Of a DNA stretch of 64,000 nucleotides, positions 8,455 to 16,895 are shown in pieces. Origin of the DNA: Epibacterium sp. Ofav1-8 (GTDB lineage: Bacteria > Pseudomonadota > Alphaproteobacteria > Rhodobacterales > Rhodobacteraceae); contig NZ_JAKRFD010000011.1 of assembly GCF_022348185.1 (NCBI RefSeq), positions 107,336 to 171,335 of the forward strand. Reading direction: 5' to 3'. How positions within the stretch are numbered: position 1 is the first letter of the stretch; every line of letters starts with the position of its first letter. The notes under the pieces are model-generated. The model ran no database searches. It was not told the origin of the DNA and saw nothing but the letters and a program-made list of their open reading frames with translations. The translations under genes and the position numbers were made by a program.

Positions 8455-9717
8455 TCAGTTGTGGCCGTAGCCCTGATTGCTCTGAATATCCTCGTTGATT
8501 TCGTCGACCGCCGCGTCCAGCGTGTCGGCAACGTCGGCACCGTTTGCGATGTCGGCCAGCGCCTTTTCAAAGACTTTCGCCTGCACGATATAGCCGGGCG
8601 TGACCGGCCGCAGCTTGGCCTGCGCCTCGGACAGCCCGTAGAAGACCTCCAGCGCGCCGCCCGCCTTGTAATTGGCGGTCTCGGCCGCGGCTTCCACCGT
8701 CGGGGGGATCAGGCCGGTGCCGTCGGAGAAGGCCGCGAGGTATTTCGGCTGGATCGCAAACTCGATGAATTCGCGCGCGCCGTCAGGATGTGCGCTGGAA
8801 GCCGAAATCCCGAACTGCCAGGACGCACCGCCGATGACAGACCCGTTGCCAAAGTCGGGCGCGGGCAGAAACAGCGCATCGTCGCCAAATCTCTCGACAA
8901 CCGGCATCGCGGCCCAGTTACCGTTCCAGCTCAGCGCGTATTTGCCTTCTAGGAAGCCGGTCTCCCGATCCGCCGCATCCTGGCTGGTGCCGGGAACGAG
9001 ACCCTTTGCAAACAGATCCTGCCACCATTCGCCAAACGCGATCGCCGCATCTCCATTCAGTGTCTCTTCGGCGGTCTGGTAAGCGGCACGGTCCACGATG
9101 TCGCCGCCAAAGCTCTGCAAGAACGGCGAGAAGGCATAGGGATACCACTCCCCTTTCCACGCCATGCCAAGATCGAGCGGATAATCGTAATCGCCCGTCG
9201 CCTTGAGGGTCGCCAGCGCCGCGTCGAATTCCACCCGTGTCCAGGGCTCGGCGAGGGTCGGGATGCGGATATCGTTGGCCTCGAGCACCGAGCGCCGCGC
9301 CGTCATCGCAACTGCAGCGTCCCACAAGCCGACGGAATAGACCTTGCCATTCCAGCGCCCGATGGCACCAGGCAGGAAGCCTTCGAGAGCCGCCTCATCG
9401 ATGCCCAGCGGCTGCATGTACCCCGCCCAGGCCCAATTCGGCATGATGGGGCCGTCGACATCGAGGATGTCCGGCAACTCGCCCGCGAGCGCCGCCGCGC
9501 CAACCGCATCGTTATAGGCCAGCTGCGGGAAGGTCTCGAGCACCACCTTATAGTCGGACTGGCTGGCGTTGAAATCGACAACCAGTTGATTGACCAGCTT
9601 TTCTTCGGCGTTGGCGCTGCCTGCGCCGTGGTACCACAGGCGCAGCTCCGTTTCGCCATGGGCGATGCCTGCACAGGCGATCAGCGCCAGCGCCGTCGCA
9701 TTACAGAGTTTATTCAC
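8455..9717 (-). CDS. Sugar ABC transporter solute-binding protein (CUT1 family)
   Basis: A periplasmic binding protein of 420 residues. The signal peptide MNKLCNATALALIACAGIAHG probably ends near AHG/ET. A mature extracellular-solute-binding type 1 fold follows (LRLWYHGAGSANAEEKLVNQ). The start is GTG at 9715-9717, overlapping the regulator's TGA (GTGA), with a strong GGGAGGAAAG ribosome-binding site. As the first structural gene after the LacI regulator it should be the most abundantly made component. It decides the transported sugar, which the sequence does not reveal. Confidence 0.92.
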   Translation of the reverse strand: MNKLCNATALALIACAGIAHGETELRLWYHGAGSANAEEKLVNQLVVDFNASQSDYKVVLETFPQLAYNDAVGAAALAGELPDILDVDGPIMPNWAWAGYMQPLGIDEAALEGFLPGAIGRWNGKVYSVGLWDAAVAMTARRSVLEANDIRIPTLAEPWTRVEFDAALATLKATGDYDYPLDLGMAWKGEWYPYAFSPFLQSFGGDIVDRAAYQTAEETLNGDAAIAFGEWWQDLFAKGLVPGTSQDAADRETGFLEGKYALSWNGNWAAMPVVERFGDDALFLPAPDFGNGSVIGGASWQFGISASSAHPDGAREFIEFAIQPKYLAAFSDGTGLIPPTVEAAAETANYKAGGALEVFYGLSEAQAKLRPVTPGYIVQAKVFEKALADIANGADVADTLDAAVDEINEDIQSNQGYGHN

Positions 9718-10802
9718 AGTTCTTTCCTCCCTTTTAAGTCATAGACATTGCCGTCACGCGGCGGCGCCTTGAGCGAGGCACGTTCTACGACCTGTCCTCG
9801 CACATGGATCGGTTGTTGCGGCGGCTCAGCAGCCGGATCAGAGATCAGGTTCAATAACAGATCCGCCGCGCGCGCGCCCATCGCGGTGTAAGGCAGTTCA
9901 GCGGTGGTCAGCGCCGGATAAAGCGTCTCGGACACCAGCTTGTGGTCGTCATAACCCACGACCGAGATCTGATCCGGCACACCGACGCCACGGTCGCGCA
10001 AAATTCCATAGACCGCCATCGCCAGCCGGTCGTTGCCGCAGCAGATTGCGGTCGGTGGCTGCGGATGCAACAGGAACCGGTCCAACGCATCCCAGATCAA
10101 TTGATGCTCGCCCTGGGTGCCAAACATCTCGGAGGCCGCAACCAGATCGGGGTCGAAGGCGATGCCCGCCTCCTCAAGCGCCCGCTTGTAGCCGATCAGG
10201 CGCGCCTGAGTGGCGAGGATCGCCCGTCCGAGCGTGAGATAGGCAATCCGCCGGTGCCCGGCCTGCACCACTTTGCGGGTCAGTGCCAATTGGCCGCTTT
10301 CATCATCGGGGATCACCGCCGGAGTGCCGCGATCGTCAATACAGTTCACCAATACCGCCTTAGTTGCGGCTTCAGTAATATCCAGATCGACCCGCTTGAA
10401 GTGATCCGCAACGTATAAAAGCCCCTCTACCCGGTGCTGCCGAAAGGTGCGAATGAGATGCGGCACCCGGTCAGAATTGCCGCCTGTGTCGGAAATCAGC
10501 AGCGTCTTGCCCGACACCTCAAAAACCCCCTGCGCACCCTGCACGATATGAATTTCCGGCAGCCCCGCATCGCCGGGTTTGTCCGCAACCGTACTGATGG
10601 CACCAGTAATCATTCCGACGAGGCCCGATTTCTGCGACTTGATCGACCGGGCGGCGATTGAGGGGATGTACTGCAGCTCCGCCATCGCCGCCTCCACCCG
10701 TTGCCGCGTCGCCTTCGAGACAGGCGCGTCACGATTAAGGACCCGGCTGACGGTCTTCACCGAAACGCCTGCCAGATTTGCAACGTCATAAATCGTGGCC
10801 AT
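9714..10802 (-). CDS. LacI-family transcriptional regulator of the sugar operon
   Basis: 362 residues. The N-terminal helix-turn-helix ATIYDVANLAGVSVKTVSRVLN and hinge helix (IPSIAARSIKSQKSG) are classical. The rest is a periplasmic-binding-protein-like effector domain with VVGYDDHKLVSETLYPALTT near the C-terminus. It is the promoter-proximal gene of the operon and overlaps the binding-protein start by 4 nt. A perfect 30-bp palindrome lies 40 bp upstream, so it most likely represses itself together with the whole operon until a sugar-derived inducer binds. Confidence 0.93.
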   Translation of the reverse strand: MATIYDVANLAGVSVKTVSRVLNRDAPVSKATRQRVEAAMAELQYIPSIAARSIKSQKSGLVGMITGAISTVADKPGDAGLPEIHIVQGAQGVFEVSGKTLLISDTGGNSDRVPHLIRTFRQHRVEGLLYVADHFKRVDLDITEAATKAVLVNCIDDRGTPAVIPDDESGQLALTRKVVQAGHRRIAYLTLGRAILATQARLIGYKRALEEAGIAFDPDLVAASEMFGTQGEHQLIWDALDRFLLHPQPPTAICCGNDRLAMAVYGILRDRGVGVPDQISVVGYDDHKLVSETLYPALTTAELPYTAMGARAADLLLNLISDPAAEPPQQPIHVRGQVVERASLKAPPRDGNVYDLKGRKEL

Positions 10803-10841
10803 TACCCACTGCCCTGTTTCTTAACATGCGATTCTTTGGTA

Positions 10842-10871
10842 ATGACATCGGTGTCATGACACCGATGTCAT
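10842..10871. promoter_or_regulatory. Double LacI-type operator: 30-bp perfect palindrome
   Basis: The sequence ATGACATCGGTGTCA is followed directly by its exact reverse complement, giving 30 bp of perfect dyad symmetry. Each half, TGACATCGGTGTCA, is itself an interrupted palindrome (TGACA-N4-TGTCA), so the site can be read as two adjacent LacI-family operators. It lies 40 bp before the lacI-type gene and is the only such site I saw near this operon. Confidence 0.8.
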
Positions 10872-11985
10872 GTCAATGCGCAATCGAATTAGGATCTCAA
10901 TACGAGGTGCAATCCGTCTCGGACATAGGCTTTGGATGAGAGGAATAGATGGCGGTGCAAAGCTAAAGCATTGGGTTGACTTCAGTCGGCAACCTTTAGA
11001 GACCGTATCTCTAATGTCGTTGCATCGGTCCATCTCTGACAGCTCTTGCGCACCGCGTTCGCGATGCTGACAAGCTTACTGGCAACGGCAATGATGCTTC
11101 TCATATGCGGCTTTGAAAATCAGGTGATGGAGGTTTCTACGAACATCCAGCGATGGTCTGTCTCCCACGCAGAGTTCCGCTGTCTCGCGCGACTGGAGCC
11201 AGTCTCACGGATACCACAGCCACTTCGCGGCTGAAAGTGCCGATCTCGGGCATAGCTGCGAACAGCATCTTGCTGGCAACCTGGCCGCCCCGCTTGATGG
11301 AGCGAAAGACGATGGCAGTTTGCGACAGGCGATCATCCCTGACGATTGCCTAGGTGATCCGGTCTTCTAGTTCCTCAACAAGGCTGTGGACCGCTGGTTC
11401 AGTTCAGTGTCGATATACTCACTCTTGGCCGATAATCATGTATGGCCCGGACCTCGTCGCCGTCGGAACAGATCCTGCTGGTTTCGGAAATTTGCGCGAT
11501 TTGATCGAGCAGGATCGCATCCTGCAATTGTCCCAAGATCGTTTTCGTATATTCAAGAAACAACTTGAAACCCTCAGGCCGGGTGCGTCGAAACAGGCGG
11601 GACAACCGGCCGAAATGAGGCTTTTTTGTCGTACCGTTCCCAAACGTCTTCTCGACAATAATCCGCACGCCCTCGGCGATTCCAATCTCAATCAACCACC
11701 AGCAGAAACAGATACTCCCAAGTCTTGTCCACTCCCGAGCCGACATCCAGCATGTAGACGTCTGGCGCGACAAGCGCGCGGATGGCACCCTCCACGGCAG
11801 CTTGAACCTAACCGGCTAAGTATCTGAGCCAACGGACGCGACTGCGGTCGTATTCAGGAGCGAGAACGTCGAAGAGATGTTCACAGAGGGAGGCTGAAGG
11901 CCTGCGGCGTTTGGCGAACTCATACCCGCCTAGGCCGCGATGCTCTAGGTGGCACTGCGGGTTCCGGCGCAGCGACGCTACACAC
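10872..11985. other. Gene-poor decayed stretch
   Basis: No intact gene can be supported in these 1.1 kb. The part near 11020-11320 contains IS110-family transposase debris (listed separately). Around 11399-11788 the minus strand has an open frame of 129 codons (containing AEGVRIIVEKTFGNGTTKKP). It resembles no family I recognise, and the neighbouring frames show short protein-like pieces, which suggests a frameshifted relic. The rest shows no clear promoter or RNA gene. Confidence 0.55.
11020..11320 (-). pseudogene. Degenerate IS110-family transposase C-terminus
   Basis: The minus strand reads MLFAAMPEIGTFSREVAVV then RLAPVARDSGTLRGRQTIAG. This matches the conserved Transposase_20 block of IS110 proteins (LLAEMPELGTISR...LAGLAPVARDSG). 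Frameshifts and stops interrupt it on both sides, and the N-terminal RuvC-like domain is not recognisable. A weak continuation (ASKLVSIANAVRKSCQRW) matches the usual end of these proteins. It is older and different in type from the element at 227-1537. Confidence 0.65.
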
Positions 11986-13185
11986 TCAAGGGCCATGGCC
12001 GAGAACTTTTGCCAGGTGATTGACCGACCACCAGGTCTGCTGCGCGCAGATGGGACCGGCACATCCCCTCAGGTGAAGTTGATCGCGGCTGACCGCCGTC
12101 ACCTCTCCTCGGAAGACCCATCCGTTCTGTGGGCTTTTCAAACGCCCGACCCATCGCCGCCCATCGAATTCGAGGTCTGGCAGGATGACTTCGCCGATCT
12201 CGCCATGGGGCATCTCGTCGGGAGTCCACATCCAGACAAGCGTGCCGCACCGCCTGTCCGGAGACACCTGACAAGGCGTGAACTCAACGATGGCAGACAG
12301 TCCTGGGGCCGCATATCTGCCCTTCAGATCCGACGCGAGCGCACCTCCGGCGCCGAGGCCAAGAAACAACACGACGAGCACGAGGCCCAACCGGACGGAG
12401 CCTGCGGTAACCGGTTTGCTGACCTCCTTGAAGGCGTCGAGATAGGCCGGATGCTCCGTGCCCATCCAGCGGTCCCACCAAGTGAAATAGAAACCAAGGT
12501 TCTTGCCCGCGTAAGCATGATGCATGTCATGATGCGTGACCGTGGTCATCCAGCCGAAAAGCGGACGCCCGTCCCGCCTTGCAGGAAACACCTCGTAGCC
12601 GCAATGCGCGAGTGCATTGCGCAACATCATGTGCGTGACAAAGATCAGAAGCGCCAAAGGATGCGCAGGCAGCACGAGCAGGATCAACGGCAGGTAAATC
12701 CCGTTCACGACGGCCTCGCCGAAATCGAAGCTGTAGGATGTGAAGGGCGTCGGTCGGTTCGATCGATGATGCAGTCGGTGAAACCGGCGGAAGAGCGGAG
12801 GAAAGTGCAGCGCCCGATGTGTCCAGTAGAACCACGCGTCGTGAAGGACGATCAGGAGCGCCGTGCTGATCCAGAAATACGCGAGACCGTAGTCCGAGAC
12901 ATCCGGATACACCCTCATCACGCCGCTTCGGGCCCCGACGGCAATCATGGTGCCGGCAGTCGCGAAAATCGCGACCGTGCGCAGGCTGGCGAGTATCTCG
13001 CGGCACATCTGCCCGGCGGGTATCTTGCGTTCGCCGATCTTCTGGCCCGCAAGTTGTCGCGACATTGCGAGATTGATCGCGAGGAAGACGCCTCCGGCGC
13101 CGAGAAGATAGCGCAGGAGGTCGCCTCCGAATACGTCGACATACAGTGCCAGAAGGTCTTGGGCGGCATCGAGGATCTGTGTCAT
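11986..13185 (-). CDS. Membrane fatty-acid hydroxylase/sterol desaturase family protein with C-terminal DUF2147-like domain
   Basis: 399 residues. The N-terminal ~265 residues form a membrane di-iron hydroxylase. Histidine clusters are HDAWFYWTHRALH (115-127), HRLHH (136-140), H194 in AHCGYEVF and THHDMHH (217-223), among hydrophobic segments. After a further membrane span (LGLVLVVLFLGLGAGGALA) comes a ~105-residue domain (DLKGRYAAPGLSAIVEFTPC ... CAGPICAQQTWW) like DUF2147, normally a separate secreted protein. The tail is thus probably periplasmic. The enzyme likely hydroxylates a lipid. It is divergent from an AraC regulator 136 bp away. Confidence 0.83.
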   Translation of the reverse strand: MTQILDAAQDLLALYVDVFGGDLLRYLLGAGGVFLAINLAMSRQLAGQKIGERKIPAGQMCREILASLRTVAIFATAGTMIAVGARSGVMRVYPDVSDYGLAYFWISTALLIVLHDAWFYWTHRALHFPPLFRRFHRLHHRSNRPTPFTSYSFDFGEAVVNGIYLPLILLVLPAHPLALLIFVTHMMLRNALAHCGYEVFPARRDGRPLFGWMTTVTHHDMHHAYAGKNLGFYFTWWDRWMGTEHPAYLDAFKEVSKPVTAGSVRLGLVLVVLFLGLGAGGALASDLKGRYAAPGLSAIVEFTPCQVSPDRRCGTLVWMWTPDEMPHGEIGEVILPDLEFDGRRWVGRLKSPQNGWVFRGEVTAVSRDQLHLRGCAGPICAQQTWWSVNHLAKVLGHGP

Positions 13186-13321
13186 GTGGTCACTCCGGTT
13201 TCCGTTTCCGGATTGGTGACCGTTCGGCCTCGTCCATGCGCGCCGATTTCTGAAACCGCATGAGAATCTTCGGATTCGACCAGCATTCTTTGGAATCGAT
13301 CAGCGAGTCCGTGTTGACGAA

Positions 13322-14386
13322 ATGACGTCCTGCATGTGTCTTTGGGGCATGAGCGAAACTTCGGGCATTCTTGACGTCTTCCTGCGCGGCGGTGCAGTCA
13401 CGGCCCTGTTGGCGTGCGCCGCACTCTTCTCAGTTCGGCTCAGGCCGACACGGAAATCGCTGTCGGTGGCCGCGTTCTGCGTTGGACTGTGCTGCTATCT
13501 GCTCGTGTCCTCCCCGCATGTCCCGGTGCCAGCAGGATCCACGGCCGCGATCCTGATCGGGCTGGCAAGGTTTGTGCCAATCCTGGGGTACTGGGCCTCG
13601 CACGAGCTTTTTGTCGACGAGGTGAGCTTCGCACGTTGGCAGATTGCCGTCGGCTTTGTCGTGATCGCCGGCGCATGGCTTCCGCCGGCTGTTCCCTTTG
13701 CCGACCTCACACGCGGCATCGCGGTCATCATCCTGTTCAGCCATCTCGCGTTTGTGGTCGTCGCGAGTGGCGACGGAGACCTCGTCGAAGAGCGCCGGCA
13801 GTTTCGGAAATGGTTCCTGTTGATGATGGCAGCGGCGGTCATCGTCATCACCGGCCTGGAGCTCACTGGGCAAGACGATGAACTCCCCGACTGGGCATTC
13901 GCGATCCACGCCGCTGCGTTTCTGTGTTTCGCCACGGCGTTCCTCGTGTGGGCGGTGCGGCCCGTGTCGGAGATCTGGCCTTCGAAGCCCGATGCGCCAG
14001 ATCAGATCAGCCCCGGGTCACCCGCCGACGAGCTCCTGGCCGGTCGCGCGCAATCGGCGATGGATGAGGGGCTGTGGCAAGAGGAAGGTCTCACCATAGC
14101 GCAACTCGCCGCACATCTCGAAACCCGGGAGCATCGCCTCAGACGCGCGATCAACAAGGAGCTGGGTTTCCGCAACTTCCCGAGTTTCGTGAACAGCTAC
14201 CGTATCGAACAAGCGAGGCTGATTTTGACCGACCCGATGAAGCTGGACTACCCGATTCAAAGCGTCGCCTACGACGTTGGCTTTTCGTCGATCGGACCAT
14301 TCAACCGGGCCTTTCGTGCTGCGCAAGGTATGTCGCCCACGGAATTCAGGAAGCGAACTCTGAAGGACAGGGCAACAAGCGTGTAG
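13322..14386 (+). CDS. AraC-family regulator with an N-terminal membrane domain
   Basis: 354 residues. The first ~220 hold six or seven hydrophobic segments (for example GGAVTALLACAALFSV and FLLMMAAAVIVITGLEL). The last ~100 form an AraC DNA-binding domain with two helix-turn-helix motifs (LTIAQLAAHLETREHRLRRA and PIQSVAYDVGFSSIGPFNRA). Such membrane-bound AraC proteins sense envelope or lipid signals. The divergent neighbour is a membrane lipid hydroxylase, a likely target. An internal ATG at 13349 (MSETSG) is an alternative start; neither has a clear ribosome-binding site. Confidence 0.85.
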   Translation: MTSCMCLWGMSETSGILDVFLRGGAVTALLACAALFSVRLRPTRKSLSVAAFCVGLCCYLLVSSPHVPVPAGSTAAILIGLARFVPILGYWASHELFVDEVSFARWQIAVGFVVIAGAWLPPAVPFADLTRGIAVIILFSHLAFVVVASGDGDLVEERRQFRKWFLLMMAAAVIVITGLELTGQDDELPDWAFAIHAAAFLCFATAFLVWAVRPVSEIWPSKPDAPDQISPGSPADELLAGRAQSAMDEGLWQEEGLTIAQLAAHLETREHRLRRAINKELGFRNFPSFVNSYRIEQARLILTDPMKLDYPIQSVAYDVGFSSIGPFNRAFRAAQGMSPTEFRKRTLKDRATSV

Positions 14387-14519
14387 ATGGAGCCAGCCAA
14401 CATGATTGACCGTGTGGAATGTCGCGGTTCATCGGCAAACCCGGAGCGTCCGAAGCTGCCCAAAAGGAAGTTTATTAACGACCGGAAATGACACAAATCG
14501 CAACGAAGGAGGCGACGCC

Positions 14520-15152
14520 GTGAGACGCATGATGGCTGCCTTTTGGCAGATAGAGTTCGCGCGAAACCTTTCGCGTCAGTCAGGGATCAGGTTCACGTGG
14601 CGAAACCTGCGCGGCGAAATCGCGCGTTTGCCGCGCAGCACGATGCCGGGCACCGACGGTGCGCACAGGTTCAACCTGGCACTCGCACAAAGCCTGCACG
14701 CGTCTGTTATCCTTTTGGAACGCGACGCTGCTATCTCGCCCGTCGAAGCCGTCAGGATTGCCGGCGCCGCCTTTGGCGTGAGCGGCACATGGCTTGCACG
14801 GAGTGTGATCCGGACTTGGCTGCGTTTGGAACGCGACCCGTTCGAAGGCGTTGTAAGGCGCGGTCCTTCGATGGTTGCCAAAGCCTTGTGGGGGAACGGG
14901 ATGGCTGTCGAAGACAGACATGGTCCAGACCAGGTCTCGCTCTGTGTCTTGGCCTGCCCGTTCCACGAGTATTTCTGGAACGTCGGCCGGTCTGACCTCA
15001 CCCCAATTCTGTGTGCATGGGACACGGCTTGGCATGCAGAGGTGAATGTCTCGGACAAGCCCATTCGAGTGGACGTCCGCGAAACCATCGCCGGCGGCGG
15101 TGAAATTTGTGATTTCAACTTTCGAAAACCCGAACCGGCGAAGGTGGGATAA
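14520..15152 (+). CDS. L-2-amino-thiazoline-4-carboxylic acid (ATC) hydrolase family protein
   Basis: 210 residues from a GTG start that follows GAAGGAGG at the proper distance; the frame is open further upstream but lacks such a site. The C-terminal third has the family blocks CPFHEYFWNVG, ILCAWDTAWHAEVN and ETIAGGGEICDFNF. ATC hydrolases open a thiazoline ring on the way to cysteine, but most relatives are untested. It follows the AraC gene on the same strand by 133 bp and may belong to its unit. An IS5 element is inserted 12 bp after its stop codon. Confidence 0.75.
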   Translation: MRRMMAAFWQIEFARNLSRQSGIRFTWRNLRGEIARLPRSTMPGTDGAHRFNLALAQSLHASVILLERDAAISPVEAVRIAGAAFGVSGTWLARSVIRTWLRLERDPFEGVVRRGPSMVAKALWGNGMAVEDRHGPDQVSLCVLACPFHEYFWNVGRSDLTPILCAWDTAWHAEVNVSDKPIRVDVRETIAGGGEICDFNFRKPEPAKVG

Positions 15153-15164
15153 CGGCGGTGCAAC

Positions 15165-16213
15165 GGCTCTGTTGCACAAATCGGGGTTTGAGCGGACTTC
15201 CCCTTCCCCAGACGGACCTATCCTACGGGCTCTGTGATGGGTATGCCAAGGGCCGTGTAGCGATTGAGCACCGCGATCCGGACTTGGAGCTCCGCAACCT
15301 GCCGGTCGAAGTCTCGCGCCATGAGGCCTTGGCCGAGAAGTTTGACGCAGTTCATCTGCGTCTCTGCGCGGCTTCGGCGGTGGTAGCCGGTCAATTTTCT
15401 CCATAAGGCGCGTCCGAGATATTTGCAGGCCCTCACGGCTTCGTTTCGCGCGATGGCGCCCGCTGTCGTTGGCTTCCACAGCTGCGCATTCTTGCGCGGC
15501 GGGATGACGGCAGCGGCACCTCGAGCGGCAATCACATTGTGACACCTGCGCGTGTCATAGGCCCCGTCAGCGGTGACCGTGGCAATCTCCTGATCGGGCG
15601 GGATTTGGTCCAGAAGATCGGGCAGCATCGGGGCATCGCCGATATTGCTTGTCGTGACGCCGACCGCGCGGATCTCCCGTGTTTCCTCATCCATACCGAG
15701 ATGAAGCTTGCGCCACAGGCGTTTCTTTGATCCGCCATGTTTGCGCGCGTTCCATTCTCCTTCGCCCTCGGCCTTGATCCCGGTGGCATCGATCAGCAGG
15801 TGGAGCGGTCCCGATCCGCCCCGGTACGGGATGGCGACGTTCAGTGTCTTCTGACGGCGGCACAGGGTGCTGAAGTCCGGGACTTTCCAGTCCAGTCCTG
15901 CCAGACGGAGGAGGCTTTCGACGAACCCGGTGGTTTGCCGGAGGGGCATGCCGAACAACACCTTCATCGTCAGGCAAATCTGGATCGCTGCATCGCTGAA
16001 CTCGGGCTGACGCCCCCGCTTGCCTGTCGGCAGCGCATGCCACGACATCTCAGGATCAAACCAAATTGATAGCGAACCGCGCTGCTTCAGCGCCGTGTTG
16101 TACGAAGGCCAGTTCCTGGTCTTGTACCTCGTAGGGGACCAACTGCTCATGCACCGTTGCTACCCCACTGGATTCAAACAGTGAATCCCTCACACCATTT
16201 GTGCAACAAAGCC
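15165..16213 (-). mobile_element. Intact IS5-family insertion sequence
   Basis: A 1.05-kb element. Its ends are near-perfect inverted repeats: GGCTCTGTTGCACAAA at 15165-15180 and the complement of GGCTTTGTTGCACAAA ending at 16213. A single transposase gene fills the interior. A target duplication is not evident. The right end directly abuts copy 2 of the 28-bp repeat that also lies at 2260. A decayed relative lies at 1715-2205. Confidence 0.9.
15218..16150 (-). CDS. IS5-family DDE transposase
   Basis: 310 residues, complete. The DUF4096-like N-terminal part (MSWHALPTGKRGRQPEFSDA) is followed by the DDE catalytic domain: first Asp in LLIDATGIKAEG, second in TADGAYDTRR and Glu in RRSRAETQMN. 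No frameshift is present, so the element may still be active. It reads opposite to the ATC-hydrolase gene beside it. Confidence 0.93.
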   Translation of the reverse strand: MSSWSPTRYKTRNWPSYNTALKQRGSLSIWFDPEMSWHALPTGKRGRQPEFSDAAIQICLTMKVLFGMPLRQTTGFVESLLRLAGLDWKVPDFSTLCRRQKTLNVAIPYRGGSGPLHLLIDATGIKAEGEGEWNARKHGGSKKRLWRKLHLGMDEETREIRAVGVTTSNIGDAPMLPDLLDQIPPDQEIATVTADGAYDTRRCHNVIAARGAAAVIPPRKNAQLWKPTTAGAIARNEAVRACKYLGRALWRKLTGYHRRSRAETQMNCVKLLGQGLMARDFDRQVAELQVRIAVLNRYTALGIPITEPVG

Positions 16214-16246
16214 CACCAAGTATAAAAACGCATAATGAAGTATATG
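16214..16246. repeat. 28-bp perfect direct repeat, copy 2
   Basis: Identical to 2260-2287 over 28 bp, then a one-base difference and TATG. It starts at the first base after the IS5 right end and lies just past the stop of the peroxiredoxin-like gene at 16251. See the direct-repeat finding for its possible meaning as an attachment or duplication scar. Confidence 0.9.
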
Positions 16247-16250
16247 GATT

Positions 16251-16787
16251 TTATCTCTGGAAGGTCCCGCGGATCGGATAGTTGTTGGCCGGATCCTTGA
16301 TAAAACGCAACCCCTCGACAAAGTAGTTCACGGGCGGGCGCGCAAAGGGTGCGTTGGAGACATCGGCGACTAGCAATAGGCCCTTGGCATTGACCACAAA
16401 GTGTCCCGGTTCGGCAAAGGGCCGGTCGGTTTCTTCTGGCGACCGCGGGCTCGAGATGTACAGCCCAAGCTTGCGCATGTCCTCAATCCCCAGATCGTAG
16501 CCTACCGGAAAATTCAGGTTGAGATCGGGTATGTGCGTTTCGGCCCGCGCCAGGGAATCGGCGGATACGGCGACGATGTCGATCCCGATGGCAGTCAAGT
16601 TTGACCGCGCCGCACTCCATTCCTTGAGGTAATTTGCACAGACAAAACAGTGTTTTCCCCGATAGACGACGACCAGCTGCCAATCCAGGCCGTTGCGTGG
16701 CATACCCAGTGTCATCTCGGTGCCGCCCAGCACTGGAACGGTGATCTTGGGAAAGGGGTTTCCGGCTGTCAGGCGATTTTGGGTCAT
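16251..16787 (-). CDS. Peroxiredoxin/redoxin-domain protein
   Basis: 178 residues with the AhpC/TSA-type thioredoxin fold: PFPKITVPVLGG, then the redox site YRGKHCFVCANYLKEW (Cys47 and Cys50, a CxxC), and GHFVVNAKGLLLVAD. Unlike typical peroxiredoxins, the cysteine is in a thioredoxin-like CxxC. It probably reduces peroxide or thiol targets. It is the last gene of the beta-oxidation operon, 108 bp after the acyl-CoA dehydrogenase, and could protect against peroxide formed by the flavoenzymes nearby. Confidence 0.82.
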   Translation of the reverse strand: MTQNRLTAGNPFPKITVPVLGGTEMTLGMPRNGLDWQLVVVYRGKHCFVCANYLKEWSAARSNLTAIGIDIVAVSADSLARAETHIPDLNLNFPVGYDLGIEDMRKLGLYISSPRSPEETDRPFAEPGHFVVNAKGLLLVADVSNAPFARPPVNYFVEGLRFIKDPANNYPIRGTFQR

Positions 16788-16895
16788 CAGGTCCCCATCT
16801 TTTTTAGTTGGTGAATAGGCGGGAGGCCGGATGGTTGCGCTCCAAGCCCGGGCACGCCATGCTGCTCTTTGCCCACCTGCCCCGATAGGTGTCGG

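Noticed and set aside
11399..11788. 129-codon minus-strand frame in the decayed stretch
   Set aside because: No family resemblance, no ribosome-binding site, and neighbouring frames also show protein-like pieces, so I kept it only as part of the relic.
11911..13263. Plus-strand 450-codon frame opposite the lipid hydroxylase
   Set aside because: Longer than the true gene but without motifs; the minus strand has the complete histidine clusters.
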